Shown: positions 32,846-44,140 of the stretch, piece after piece
How positions within the stretch are numbered: the stretch's first letter is position 1
Layout: each line of letters begins with the position of its first letter
Source of the DNA: Echiichthys vipera
Lineage: Eukaryota; Chordata; Actinopteri; Perciformes; Trachinidae
DNA length: 64,000 bases
Direction of reading: 5' to 3'
Assembly: GCA_963691815.1 (NCBI GenBank)
Contig: OY829653.1
Span: 32,686,074 to 32,750,073, forward strand
The notes under the pieces: model-generated
Seen by the model: only the letters and a program-made list of their open reading frames with translations
Database searches by the model: none
Told to the model about the DNA's origin: nothing
Program-made: the position numbers and the translations under genes

Positions 32846-33840
32846 CTAAGTCAGTACCCTACTAGATAATGCGAATAGGTGCCTTCCTTTGTTTTCTTGC
32901 TCCCAGAGCTGCTGCCATTTTAAAATGGTTTCCTGCCACACTATACTTTTACCCTCTGCCTTTGATAGATTTATGTTGACATCTACAGTTTCCTTTAGAG
33001 CAGCTTCCTTGGCCAACTTATCAACCTTTTCATTTGTTGCAATACCGTCATGAGCTGGGACCCATAGAATTGATATTTCTACCCCTCTCCTTTTCACATC
33101 TCTTATTGCCAGAAGAATGTCATATTCAAGGTCTTGACGACTCTTTGACGATCCTTTCCCAACACTATTGCTAGCTGACACAGAGTCACTACATATCAAA
33201 ACTTTATGGTTCTGGATCTGCTCTGTCCATTGCACTGCCATCAGGATTGCATATAATTCCACTGTGAACACGCTTTGAGGTGCTCTTAAAAGCTTGGGCA
33301 TTCCATCCCTGCACAACGAAAGCTGCTCCTGTAATGCCTGTTTCTGGATCCTTTGAACCATCAGTGAAAATTAATAAGTAAACTTGATATTGTTCTATTA
33401 TATGACACCGGAAGTGATGCACCAAATTTGATTCAGGATTATCTGATTTAATCTCAAGTACCTCTAAATTGATCTTTGGTACCTCCTGTTCCCATAAAGG
33501 AACTAATGGCCACAGTACTCCTGTACAAAAGTTCTTATCATATATTGACATTTCCTGTGCAACTGCCTTCCCAGTCCATCTAAAACTTGGGAGTCTTGCC
33601 ACCTCTCTCTCCCAGCTTTCCTGTATTGATTTTTTAACTGGGTGGTCATCCGTTTGACCCATCAAGCTGACCCAATAGTTAGCCTGAAGCTGCTTTCTTC
33701 TTAGACATAGTGGCATTTCTCCTGTTTCTACCTGCAAAGAGCATAGTGGAGAGGATCGCACCGCTCCTGTACATATTCTAAGTGCCAGAGCTTGGACTTT
33801 ATCTAATCCAGCTAAAACTGATTAGGCTGCAGATCCATAA
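32846..33840 (-). pseudogene. LINE ORF2 RNase H and C-terminus
   Basis: RNase H would remove the RNA strand during element copying. The first strand IFTDGSKDPETGITGAAFVV lies in the upstream frame. ELYAILMAVQW carries the Glu, ICSDSVSASNSV the second Asp and ILWVPAHDGI the last motif with His-Asp; these lie in the frame at 32846-33361. The two frames overlap with a -1-type shift near 33300. After the domain the frame ends within a basic QQLWEQENKGRHL-like tail. The upstream part has CTGAVRSSPLCSLQVETGE, the RT-RNase H connection. All four acidic positions can be seen but not in one frame. Confidence 0.75.
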
Positions 33841-33848
33841 ACCAAACA

Positions 33849-34132
33849 TCCATCCATCTTCAACCGCTTGTTCCTGTCGGGGTCGCGGGGGGGGGGCTGG
33901 AGCCGATCCCAGCTGACATTGGGCGTGAGGCATGGTCCACCCTGGACAGGACGCCAGACTATCACAGGAAACCGAACACCTGCACGTCTTTGGACTGTGG
34001 GAGGAAACCGGAGAACACGGAGAAAACCTACGTAGACGCAGGGAGAACATGCAAACTCCACACAGAAGGGCCCCAGCCGGGATCAAACCAGGAACCCTCT
34101 CGCTGTGAGGCGACAGTGCTTACCACCACACC
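33849..34132 (-). mobile_element. tRNA-derived SINE with perfect 8-bp target duplication
   Basis: Minus-strand head GGTGTGGTGGTAAGCAC with B-box-like GGTTTGATCCC, a body with GTGGAGTTTGCATGTTCTCC and a 3' end GGTTGAAGATGGATGGATG. Flanked by ACCAAACA at 33841-33848 and 34133-34140. It splits the LINE connection region between GCLV and the continuing YGSAA; the host frame rejoins when it is excised. Confidence 0.85.
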
Positions 34133-34140
34133 ACCAAACA

Positions 34141-35740
34141 CCCATATTCAATTCTTGCTCTGATTAAATATACATACATTTGTTTCAAAGAAGTTATATC
34201 TGCTCCCCATACTGTTCCAGCAAGACATCTCATTAAATACATTACTTTTTTACCTTTATCTTCTAATTTTGATACATGATCCCTCCATGTAAGTCCTGTA
34301 TCAAAAAACACACCAATAAATTTAAAACTTTTAACCCTCTCCAAATTCCTACCATACAGCTCCAGTTTTATACTTTCATCTATTTTCTTTCGAGTAAAAA
34401 ACACAACCTTAGTCTTCTCAATAGAGAATCTAAAGGCCCATTTCCTTCCCCAGTCCTCCACTAGTGTTAGAGCTTCCTGTACCTTCTTCAGGGTGTACTC
34501 TACATTTCCCCCCCTTTTTCCATAAGCTACCATCGTCTGCAAATAGTGATTTTCCAATACCTGGCTGAACGTTAGCAAAAATATCATTAATCATGATGTT
34601 AAACAGTAATGCACTAATCACACTTCCTTGTGGTGTCCCATTTTCGACCAAGCACCTTCTTGATGTTTCTTTCCCTATTTTCACCTGAATACTTCTATTA
34701 TTTAAAAAGTCCATCACCCAGTTAAACATATTTCCTCCAATTCCTAACGTATGCATTTTGATTAAAAGGCCCTTCCTTCCATTCACCAACCTTTCCATTA
34801 ATTTATTTTAAGTGAGAAGTTAGAGCTATTGGCCTATAATTAGCTGGATTACTAGCAGCTTTTCCTGGTTTTCTTATTGGAACAATAACTGCCTCCTTCC
34901 ATCCTGCAGGAATCTTTCCTTCTTCCCATACTTTATTAAATAAATGTAAAACCTTCTGAATTCCAGTTTCACTTAAATGTCTTAACATGCTATAACAGAT
35001 TTCATCTTTACCAGGAGCCGAGTTCTTACACTTATCCAAAGCATTTCTTAACTCTCTGTGTGAATGGAACATTATATTTATCCTCTATTTTGACTTTCTT
35101 TTGAATAATCTCAGTATATAGACTCCCTGTTTCTTCCCTACCCCTTCTTTCTTCTTCTGATAAATTACTTGAACTATGTACCTTACTCAGTGTGTTCACC
35201 ACCATTTCTCACCAACTGTTCTCCATCTGACAGGATTGGATAATTCCATTCTCTTTTATTACCTTCCATTTTCTTGATCATTCCCCATACATCATTTATT
35301 CAATTCAATTCAATTTTATTTATAGTGTCGAATCATAACAAAAGTTATCTCAATAATCTTTAATAGGACTTCCAATTGAGGTACAATAATCTCTCCAGTA
35401 TGTTCTTTTTCTTTGCCTTATAGACCTTCTCACTACTGCCTGTGCTTGTTTATAATCAATCAGATGTTGAAAGTTATGAGTTCTTTTTAACCTTCTAAAT
35501 GCTCTGTTCCTTTCCCGAACTGCCTCTTCACATTTAGCATTCAACCATGGAACCACTTTTTTTACTAGTTTTCCTGAACTTTTTGGTATTGAAGCCATTG
35601 CAGCCATATAAATACTGTGTCGTAACTGACTTTCATTTCTTTCAACATCATTTGTTTCTTGGATTGAACTAATGTACAAATCACTTTCTTCCTTAAATCT
35701 CTTCCATTCTGCTTTTTTGAAAATCCACATTCCAAGGCTA
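34141..35740 (-). pseudogene. I-group LINE reverse transcriptase
   Basis: Segments in order on the minus strand: WIFKKAEWKRFKEES linker (35.73 kb), VVPWLNAKCEEAVRERNRAF, INDVWGMIKKMEG after the small insertion at 35.3 kb, NSAPGKDEICYSMLRHL and NYRPIALTSHLK (34.8-35.07 kb), GTPQGSVISALLFNIMIND and FADDGSLW (34.5-34.6 kb; FADD is the catalytic box), and GVFFDTGLTWRDHV. At least three frame changes. The motif A region falls around the frame break near 34.80 kb and is not clear. Confidence 0.8.
35299..35352 (-). mobile_element. Minimal L2 tail insertion
   Basis: About 54 bp equal to the last bases of the L2 copy C 3' end: AATTG repeats and the AATCATAACAAAAGTTATCT block in plus orientation. It sits inside the I-group LINE. 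Probably an extremely 5'-truncated insertion of the same family. Confidence 0.65.
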
Positions 35741-36525
35741 TCTTCTAATTCAATTCAATTCAATTTTATTTATAGTGTCGAATCATAACAAAAGTTATCT
35801 CAGGACACTTTACAGAGTAGGTAAAGACCACACTCAATGACTTATTTATGATTTACATAGACCCAACAATTCCTCTGTAGAGTACGGTGGCAACGAAAAC
35901 CTTCCCTTTAACAGGCAGGAACGTCAGACAGACGCAGCTCTGTGGAGGACGGCCATCGGTCTTGACCGGTTGGGGAGGAAGAAAAGGAGAGAGAAAGAGA
36001 GAAAAGACACACAGATGGACAGAGAGAGACAGACAGACACACTTCCAGAGATGCAAGCAAAGCCTAACAGTAACTATAATAATATTTATAGTAATGTGAA
36101 TATAACGTATATGTTAAGACAGTTAATACAACAGAATAGTAGAAACAAGCACAGCTAAGGTGACAGAATATGAAAATGATAATAATTATGGTGGCAAACA
36201 TGATCAATGATGAGTAGTGGCAATAGCAGCTACGATACAGCTACAAATTTTATAGTTTATTAAACAAGTGATAGTATATATGAGTAACAGTGATAATAGC
36301 AGCAGGAAGCGTCATGTAGGACCACGGCAGCAGGCACCACCACGATCAGCAGAGACCTGCGAGACGACAAAGCACAAACAGCTCCGGGGAAGAAGCTGAA
36401 TTAGTAACATGCATTGATGAGACATGAATGGTACACACAGAGAGGAGAGAAGCTCAGAGTATCAGGAAAAGTATTATTCCCCGGCAGACTAGGCCTATAG
36501 CAGCATAATTAAGCAGAATAAAATC

Positions 36526-37403
36526 TTATCGTAAGCCCTGGCTGTAAGCTTTATCAAAAAGGAAAGTTTTAAGTTTACTCTTAAATAAGGGGACAGTGTC
36601 TGCCTCCCGAATAACATTTGGGAGTTTGTTCCACAGGAGAGGAGCTTGGTAGCTGAAGGCTCTGCCTCCACTTCTACTTTTGGAGACTCTAGGAACGACG
36701 AGTAGCCCTGCATTCTCAGAGCGCAGAGATCTAGTTGGGTGATGTGGTACCATGAGCTCTTTAATATACGACAGAGCCTGACCAATAAGAGCTTTGTACG
36801 TAAGGAGAAGGATTTTAAATTCTATTCTAGATTTTACAGGTAGCCAGTGCAAATAAGCTAATACAGGAGAATTATGTTCTCTTCTATTTGTTTTAGTTAG
36901 TACATGAGCTGCAGCATTTTGGACCAACTGGAGACTCTTAAAAGACTTATTTGAGCAGCCTGATAATAAGGAGTTGCAATAGTCCAGCCTAGAAGTAACA
37001 AATGCATGGACAAGTTTCTCTGCATCTTTCTGAGACACAATGTTCCTAATTTTTGCAATATTACGCAGGTGAAAATATGCAGTCCTTGTTGTTAGTTTTA
37101 TGTGAGAATCGAAGGACATATCCTGATAAAAAATAACACCCAGATTCCTTACTGTGGTGCTGGAGGACAACACAACATCATCCAGAGTAACAATGTCTTT
37201 AGCTATTGAGTTTCGGAGGCCTTTGGGGCCAAGTACAATAACTTCAGTTTTGTCTGAGTTTAACATCAGAAAATTGCAGGTCATCCAGCTTTTTATTTCC
37301 TTAATGCACATTTGAAGTTTATCTAACTGATGGGTTTCTTCTGGTTTGATCGACAAATACAATTGTGTATCATCAGCATAACAATGAAAATTTATGGAGT
37401 GCT
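36526..37403 (-). pseudogene. L2 copy C RT C-terminal half
   Basis: Starts HSINFHCYADDTQLYLSIKP with an intact YADD box just after the nested SINE. It continues as a 278-codon open frame: FLMLNSDKTEVIVLGP, NLGVIFYQDMSFDSHIK, KLVHAFVTSRLDYCNSLLSG, LTKTNRREH, YLHWLPVKSRIEFKILLL and the terminal LWNKLPNVIREAD. This is the best preserved LINE segment in the window. The preceding RT blocks with motif A are missing, so it cannot act alone. Confidence 0.85.
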
Positions 37404-37715
37404 TGGTAAATGGTAAATGGACTTGTACTTATATACCGCCTTTCTAGTCATCTGACTACTCAAGGCGCTTCACAGTGTCCGTCACATTTACCCATTCACA
37501 CAGACATTCACACAGATGGCAGTGGACATCTACATACCATCTAATTTGATCTAACCTTTCACAGCTCATTTACACACCCATGCACAGCACGGGGAGCAAT
37601 TCGGGGTTCAGTGTCTTGCCCAAGGACACTTCGACATGTGGGGGGGAGATGGGGATCAAACCACCAATCTCTCGAACAGAGGACGACCAACTCTGCCACC
37701 AGCCCACAGCCGCCC
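37404..37715 (-). mobile_element. tRNA-derived SINE inside L2 copy C
   Basis: Minus-strand head with GGTGGCAGAGTTGG (A-box region) and GGTTTGATCCC (B box), a body with TGTCCTTGGGCAAGACACTG and a 3' end at TCCATTTACCATTTACC. Same family as 63550-63834. It lies exactly where roughly 200 residues of L2 RT are missing. Confidence 0.8.
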
Positions 37716-39589
37716 TGTGCCCTGCTTCCTTATAATATTTCCTAAGGCAAGCATATATAAGGTGAAATAATTTGTTAAGGTCGACTGTAGAAAAGCAGTC
37801 CAAGAATATATCAGGTCGTACAGTTTGTAAGGTTTCTTGGTTTGATGAAAAATTGGTGCCAAGCGAGTTGATTTTGTCTCTAATAGTTATAATTTTGTCA
37901 TTAAAGAAGGTCATGAAGTCGTTACTACTGAGGGTTATAGGAATACATGGCTCAATAGAGCTGTGGCTCTCTGTCAGCCTGGCTACAGTGCTGAAAAGAA
38001 ATCTAGGATTGTTCTTATTCTCCTCTATTAAAGATGAGTAATATGCTGCTCTGGCATTACGGAGGTCCTTCCTATAGGTTTTAAGACTTTCTTGCCAAAC
38101 TAAGTGAGATTCCTCCAGTTTAGTGGAGCGCCATTTACTTTCCAACTTTCGCGATATTTGTTTTAATTCACGGGTTTGTGATTTATACCACGGAGCTAAC
38201 TTCCTCTGTTTTATTATCTTCTTTTTTAAAGGAGCAACAGAGTCGAGTGTTGTTCTTAGAGAGCCTGCAACACTTTCAACAAGGTGATCAATTTCAGAGA
38301 AACTAACGTTAGTGCAGGATTCTTGAATATTAGGATAAGGCATTAAAGTAAATGCAGATGGAATTGCTTCCTTAAATTTAGTTATAGCACTATCAGATAA
38401 ACATCTAGTGTAGACACTTTTACCCAGAGGTGAGTAGTCCTGTAATATGAATTCAAAAGTTATTAAATAATATTCTTTCCACAGAATCCTATTTTATCAG
38501 ACCATTAAGTCATTAATTTCCACACCATAAACCAAAACAAGGTTGAGGGTGTGATTAAAACAGTGAGTAGGTTTATGTACACTCTGACTAAAACCAATCG
38601 AATCTAATAGAGAGATAAACGCGATACTGAGACTATTATTATCGCTGTCCACATGAATATTAAAATCACTTACAATGATTACTTTGTCAGATTTAAGGAC
38701 TTAATTTGACAGAAACTCTAAGAATTCAGACAGAAATTCAGAGTACGGACCAGGAGCACGGTACACTATAACAAATATAATTGGCTGCACAGTTTTCCAG
38801 GTTGAATGTGAAAGACTAAGAACAAGACTTTGCAATGAATTATAATTTAGTTTAGGTTTAGGGTTTATTAATAGGCCTGAGTCATAAATAGCTGCAACAC
38901 CTCCTCCTCGACCACTGCCTTGAGGAATATGAGTATTAATATGACTGGGAGGAGTGGATTCTTTTAGGCTAACATATTCTTCGGGACACAGCCATGTTTC
39001 GGTCAGACAGAGTAAATCAATATGGTTATCTGATATCAGATTGTTTACTAATACAGCTTTAGATGACAGAGATCTGATGTTTAAAAGTCCACATTTTATT
39101 TTCTGATATTGTTGCATTGTCGCAGATTTTGTGTTGATTTGTATCAAGTTTTTCTTTATAGCTCCTCTTCTGTTCATTTTTGATCTGTTTAATTTAAATG
39201 ATCGTGGGGCAGACAGTGTTTGTATACTAAACTGAGCTGGAAAATGCTCCACAGGGAGCGCAGAGAGGTGTGTAAGACTGCCACTCTGCTTCCTGGGCAC
39301 CTGCAATAAGGGCAGCGCAGAGAGGTGTTTTAAACTGCGACTCTGCTTCCTGATCCCAACACTGGGTTGTCATGGTTTTAGACCGCTAACAACTGCGTCC
39401 AGGTTCTTAGATATGAGAGCGGCACCCTCCAAAGTAGGATGAATACCATCTCTCCTAATAAGACCAGGTTTTCCCCACAAAGACTGCCAATTATCTACGA
39501 AGCCCACATTATTTACCGGGCACCATCCAGACAGCCAGCGACGGAATGATGACATGCGGCTATACATGTCATCTGTACAGATATACAGC
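37716..39589 (-). pseudogene. L2 copy C ORF1 end, endonuclease and linker
   Basis: The minus strand begins inside the ORF1 esterase: FRRWLSGWCPVNNVGFVDNW and then DGIHPTLEGAALIS (Asp-His of the triad), stop. ORF2 follows at 39306-38701 with KCGLLNIRSLSSKAVLVNNL, LCLTETWLCPEEY and GGGVAAIYDSG. The rest of the endonuclease (38.7-38.35 kb) is frame-broken. The linker at 38343-37750 has KLAPWYKSQTRELKQ and ARAAYYSSLIEENKNNPRFL, and it stops after FSTVDLNKLF at the deletion/SINE junction. Confidence 0.8.
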
Positions 39590-39595
39590 TCTTCT

Positions 39596-40722
39596 GAGCT
39601 CAACCTTACATCAACATCCAGTTTACATATAATTGGGGAGTGATCACTTCCAATAGTGCCTTCTCCGTGCACACCCCATTTGCATTTTGGAGCCATTCTA
39701 CTGGACAGAATTGTGAGGTCTAGTACAGACTCTTTACCAGTTCTAATATCAATCCTAGTCCTTCTACCATCATTCAAACAAACTAAGTTCCTTTCATTCA
39801 TTAATTCTTCAATTACCTGCCCATTGTTGTCTGTCTTTTCCCCTCCCCACAGTGAATTATGGGCATTAAAATTTCCACACCATACAACATTATCTCTATC
39901 CTGACCTTCTATATCCTCCAGTTCATTTAATGCTAGCTGTTTACAAGGGTTATTGTCATGATTGACGACGGAGGATACACGGAGGAGGGGACCCAAATGC
40001 AGACACGGAACTCAGGAGACGGTATTAACAAATTTAATAAAACTAATTTACAAAAGGTGCACTAACACAAAGGAAAAACACAGAGAACTAGATACCAACT
40101 CACACGGAGAATGGACACAAGAGGAACAGGTACACAGGGAGACATCAGGGTAGGTAGAAGGTATGATCCGGCACTGAATGAGGCTCAGTACCGGATTATA
40201 TACAGAGTGGCAGGTGATCAATGCAAACAAGGATCACCTGCCAGGAAAACAAACTCAACACCAGAAAGAAAGCACATACAGAAGAACACCGACAGAGGGA
40301 GACAAAAACAACGACTAAAGAGGAGAACGAGAGACTGTCCAGAATCACGACTAATTAATCACTACTATTTTCTTTTTATCTGACCATACTTCCACTACCA
40401 CATATTCTTGTTCCTTCCCTGTACCCAACACCCTATAGGGAACACCCTCCCGTACAAAGGTAGCACATCCCCCACCATTTCCTTGTTCTCTGTCTTGTCT
40501 GATGACAGTATAGTCAGATAAAACAAAATCAAATCTAGGTTTTAACCATGTATCTTGAACACATATTATTTCTGGTTTTATACTCCTACTATCTATAAAC
40601 TTTTTAAAATCTTGACCATTTGCCAACAGACTCCTTGCATTCCATTGTAAAATGAACATATCCTTTCCCTACTTCCTGGTTTGAGTGCACAGCAAGACAG
40701 TCCCTTACTTCTTCCCATTTTA
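39596..40722 (-). pseudogene. I-group LINE endonuclease, split by LTR-like insert
   Basis: The N-terminal part at 40659-40352 reads MFILQWNARSLLANGQDFKK, ICVQDTWLKP and GNGGGCATFVREGVPY. After the insert at 39954-40351 it continues NPCKQLALNELEDIEGQ, VVWCGNFNAHNSLWGG (catalytic Asn with GDFN changed to GNFN), LDLTILSS and IGSDHSPIICKL with the terminal Asp-His. The host frame ends where L2 copy C begins. Upstream at 40.66-40.72 kb, WEEVRDCLAVHSNQE looks like the end of ORF1. Confidence 0.75.
39954..40351. mobile_element. LTR-like sequence inserted in LINE endonuclease
   Basis: About 398 bp bounded by TGTCATGATT and AATCACGAC-type inverted ends. It contains ACCCAAATGCAGACACGGAA, which is similar to part of 11571-12075. 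Non-coding. Probably a solo LTR on the minus strand, but no exact target duplication was found. Confidence 0.45.
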
Positions 40723-42356
40723 GGTGTCAGGGTTTTGGGTCCGGTGCACTCTGCTGGTCTGTTTGTGTGCTGTTGGCCATGCCTTTGTTTGCAGACCATG
40801 TGCTTTTGTGTTTGTGGCTGTGACGCCACTCCCCCTGTTTTTTCCACCACTTATTGTCCACACCTGTCCTGCCAATTAGTTTGCTTGTTACCTTGTTTTC
40901 TCCTGCCCAATGATTGGTCTCTGTCTCCCTATTTAAGTTCAACCCTCTCAGTGTCCTTTGTCAGATTGTTTTGCAAGATTGTGTGCCACACTGCCTGTCT
41001 TGTATTTTCTCTGTTGTTGTTCGGTTTACTCTGCCTGTTTTGGATTCACTCTGCCTTTTTTTGGATTCACTCTGCCTGTATTGGATTCACTCATTCAGTT
41101 TTGATTTTTTTGTTTCTGTCCACTGCCTGAAAGAGGTTCACCCTTTGTTATATAAACCTGTTCATTGAATCTGCTTCTCACCAGGGCCCAGTATTTCAAA
41201 ATTTGTAATCTGGATCAGAATAATCCGGATAATGAAATCCTCCTTTTCTCAGTCATGGATCACGGTGATCCTGCTGACTTTATCTGAGTATTTCAAAACA
41301 CAGGCAGGGTGGATCACCGTGATCCCTACCTGGCCGGATACGGATTTCCCAATCTCAAGTCTCCGCCTCCGGGATCTGAAACATGGTGGACTACTTCATG
41401 AAAGGAGTAGCGGAGAGCCGACTTTCACGTCAAAAGTGTAAGTTAACCGTCGTCTATTGTGTAGCGGTTTTAATACCATACGAACGGCAACCAACACATC
41501 ATGCAAGCCAACTATTTGAATTGTCACCTTATTAAAAGCAGGCCGTGGCGATCTCTAATTGAGACGCGGCCGTGCTAACCGGAGCTAACGCGGCTCCATT
41601 GACTTGTGTGTTAAGCAGCTAGCGGGCTATCATTAGCGGCTATCATTAGCGTCACGGCAGATTTACAGTATAAGCAGGCTGCATTGTGTACAGACCTGCT
41701 CAGTGCTTAGAAAACACAACGCAACACAGTTTGAGTATTAACTACAAGGTTTGTTCAGAAGGTTCAGAATGCTACAGTAGCCTAATGCTGGTGATGATAT
41801 CATGTTTTTGTGTAGGCTACATAAACACAATTTGGGATTGTGGATTAAGATACTCATACACCTTCTACCTTCAGAGTCCACTCACAGCCATGGACCACTC
41901 AGCTACAACAGGGTGAGTGCTGGAAATCCTTGAAAATGCTTTAATTGTATTGATACATTTAAGACTTTCAAGTAATTGGAGTTTGAATAAAGTGCTTGAA
42001 ACTGCTTAAATTTGTAATGGCATTACTTTCATGGTATTGGTCAGTGACACAATTAGAAACATTTCTTCATCCTAATTCCTCCAACATAATTATGATAATT
42101 TATAAAAGGATCTGATTTGATGAAGTAAAATAATCAGTGTGTAAAACACTAACTGAAATACATTGCTACATGTTTTAAAATCACATTCAAGCTATATCCA
42201 AATATTTTAAAGGTGCATTTTTAAGCTTGAAGCAACTTTGTCTTCAATTAATCAGAAGCATGAAAATATACCTTGAAAATGCTTGGAAAGTGCTGAAATG
42301 TGCAGCATGACATTAACACTGACACAGAAAAAATGTGCACATTTTTCTTTAATCAT

Positions 42357-43261
42357 TCAAGTGGAAAAATAAAGATTAACCATGGCATTTCTCACAGCTC
42401 TTCCAGCAGGACCATCAGGCTGCTGCGGTGGTGGAGGCAGCGGATTGGGGACTTCTGCGAAGGGAGGAGGTCCATCAATGGGAGCCCCAAGTGGCACTCT
42501 CCTCGTTTGTGCAATGTTGTGGAGCACAATGCAGGCACAGATGACGTGACAGGCCTTCTGTGGCTCCACACGGAGATAGTTCAGGCAGGCAAATCTGCGT
42601 TTTATCACGCCATTCAGGCGCTCAATTGTCCCTCTTGTTGTGGCATGGACACTGTTGTACCTCTGCTGAGAGTCATTGGTGACAGTAGCAAAAGGGGTCA
42701 TCAGCCAGGGTAGAAGGGGGTAACCGCTGTCACCGAGGAGGATGCCATTTGGGGCGGCCTGCTGGAACCTTTGAAAGAGGTGGCTTGACCTCAAAATACG
42801 GGCATCGTGTACAGACCCAGGCCATCTTACGACACAGTTGGTGACAATGAGGTCAGCGTTCCCCACAAGCTGCACGTTAATGCTGTGCGGGCCTTTTCTG
42901 TTGACATACTCTCATTCCCTGGCATGAGGTGCCTGAATATGCACGTGAGTACAATCAATAACACCAATACAATTGGGCATCCCCCCAATGAGAAAAACTT
43001 CCTCTTGGTCCTTGCCATGTCGTCTTCATTTTCAGGCCATTTCACAAATTGACCCAGAAGATTGCTGAGGGCAGATGACACTGAATGCACCACATGGCCG
43101 ACTGCTGACTTTGTCACTGCCAGTCCATCCCCAATTACCTCAAAGAAGGAACCACATGCATAAAACCGCAAGGTATAAAAGAGTGACTGGTTGATCAACC
43201 TCCAGACACCATGGAGGCCCAAAAGAGTAAGGGATTGAACTTTACAGCTGCTGAAACGCAT
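42357..43261 (-). pseudogene. PIF/Harbinger DDE transposase, frameshifted
   Basis: Two overlapping minus-strand frames. The first gives LRFYACGSFFEVIGDGLAVT, then KSAVGHVVHSVSSAL (helix-turn-helix-like) and VKWPENEDDMARTKRKFF. A shift near 42985 moves the GVIDCTH block (first catalytic Asp) into the next frame, which also has a TGA. The second open frame has WPGSVHDARILRSS, ILLGDSGYPLLPWLMTPF (second Asp) and GTIERLNGVIKRRFACL (Glu), plus the VLHNIA end. It resembles host HARBI1-type nucleases. The N-terminus overlaps the start of the Myb-like gene, so an original first exon may be deleted. Confidence 0.85.
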
Positions 43262-44140
43262 GCGTTGCTGGATGGGGTGAGGTCACATTATAGTGTTTTG
43301 TTTGGCACTTTCAGCACCCCTGGCCAGACCAGTGTCTGCAAAGACCAAAGGCGAGATTTGGGCTGCTATCACAGCCCAAATAAATGCCACTGGTAGTGGC
43401 CAACTACGGTCGTGGAGCAGGTCAAGCTTCGGTGGAAAAACTTGAAGCAAAAGGCCACCAAGGACCAGGCGGAGGCGAAAAACCCCCAAACAGGGAACAA
43501 GCCCTTCAAAGGTAAGACTTAACTGTTTGTCTTCTAAATTCCCATATTATGTTACATTAATGGTACAAGTACTAATTTCATGTCACTTTTGTGAAGCACT
43601 ATGAGCTACATGTCTTATATGAATGTGCAATACAAATGTTCTTTATTTCGTAAAGCTGGAGAATTCTCAGATACTGTCCTCGATATACTTGGAGGGGAGA
43701 GTTCCCATGCCCTCCATGGGATTTTGCCAGCCAGTGTGGGGGAGTCTGACGAGCCACTCAACCTTTCAGCTGACTATGTGCTGCTCACACCTGTGCCATC
43801 AACACCATCAAGTGCCAGCATTGCTCCACCCGGTCCACCATTGGTGAGAGCTTGTTTTTTTTGCATTTCACTACACTGTTTTTAAACCTTGGTTTTAGCT
43901 TTGCATGTGACCAATAAACTTATCTATCTACCACATCAGGCACGGGGGCCAGCGCCAGAGCGACGGCGACAGAAGAGGCATGCCGGGGATGAGGAAGCCT
44001 ATGAGAGGCTCCTCAAAATGGAGACCGAAAGGGCAGTCAAACAGACTGAACTGGCCAAACGGCAAATTAAGCTGACGCTGCTTCAGCAAAAAGAGACAGA
44101 ATTAACAATCAAGCTGTTCGAGAAACAGCTTGACATTTGA
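43211..44140 (+). pseudogene. Harbinger Myb-like (NAIF1-like) gene, three exons
   Basis: Exon 1 (43211-43511) starts MEAQKSKGLNFTAAETHALL and SHYSVLFG. It shifts frame after KDQRR and continues as WEQVKLRWKNLKQKATKDQ to KPFK before the donor G/GTAAGA. Exon 2 (43656-43843) follows an acceptor TTTCGTAAAG and encodes GEFSDTVLDILGGESSHAL and an acidic/Pro-rich part up to a GTGAGA donor. Exon 3 (43940-44140) encodes RRRQKRHAGDEEAYERLL and a coiled-coil ending in LFEKQLDI. AATAAA follows at about 44181. Known role of the family: DNA-binding partner that carries the transposase to the nucleus. At least one frameshift in exon 1 breaks it. Confidence 0.75.

Larger units (their letters stand above)
35747..39589 (-). 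mobile_element. L2-clade LINE, copy C, inserted in I-group LINE
   Basis: Flanked by TCTTCT at 35741-35746 and 39590-39595, a 6-bp target duplication. It runs from an ORF1 esterase end (39.59 kb) through the ORF2 endonuclease, linker, a deleted RT core and the RT C-terminal half to a long 3' UTR and an AATTG-repeat tail at 35747-35765. The host LINE protein reads on across the insertion point (SSEE then DSLG). 5'-truncated within ORF1. Confidence 0.85.
32511..40722 (-). mobile_element. I-group (Nimb-like) LINE with nested insertions
   Basis: One minus-strand LINE reads through ORF2 endonuclease (40.7-39.6 kb), linker and RT (35.7-34.1 kb), RNase H (33.8-32.8 kb), a 3' UTR with TAGGTGGCAGCAATGCA-like sequence and a GAA-repeat tail at 32511-32527. 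RNase H at the ORF2 C-terminus places it in the I group; Nimb is my guess. Later elements at 33849-34132, 35299-35352, 35747-39589 and 39954-40351 split it. Removing them makes its blocks collinear. Confidence 0.8.

Noticed and set aside
42300..42713. Plus-strand 137-codon frame
   Set aside because: It is the antisense of the Harbinger transposase, whose catalytic motifs are clear on the minus strand.
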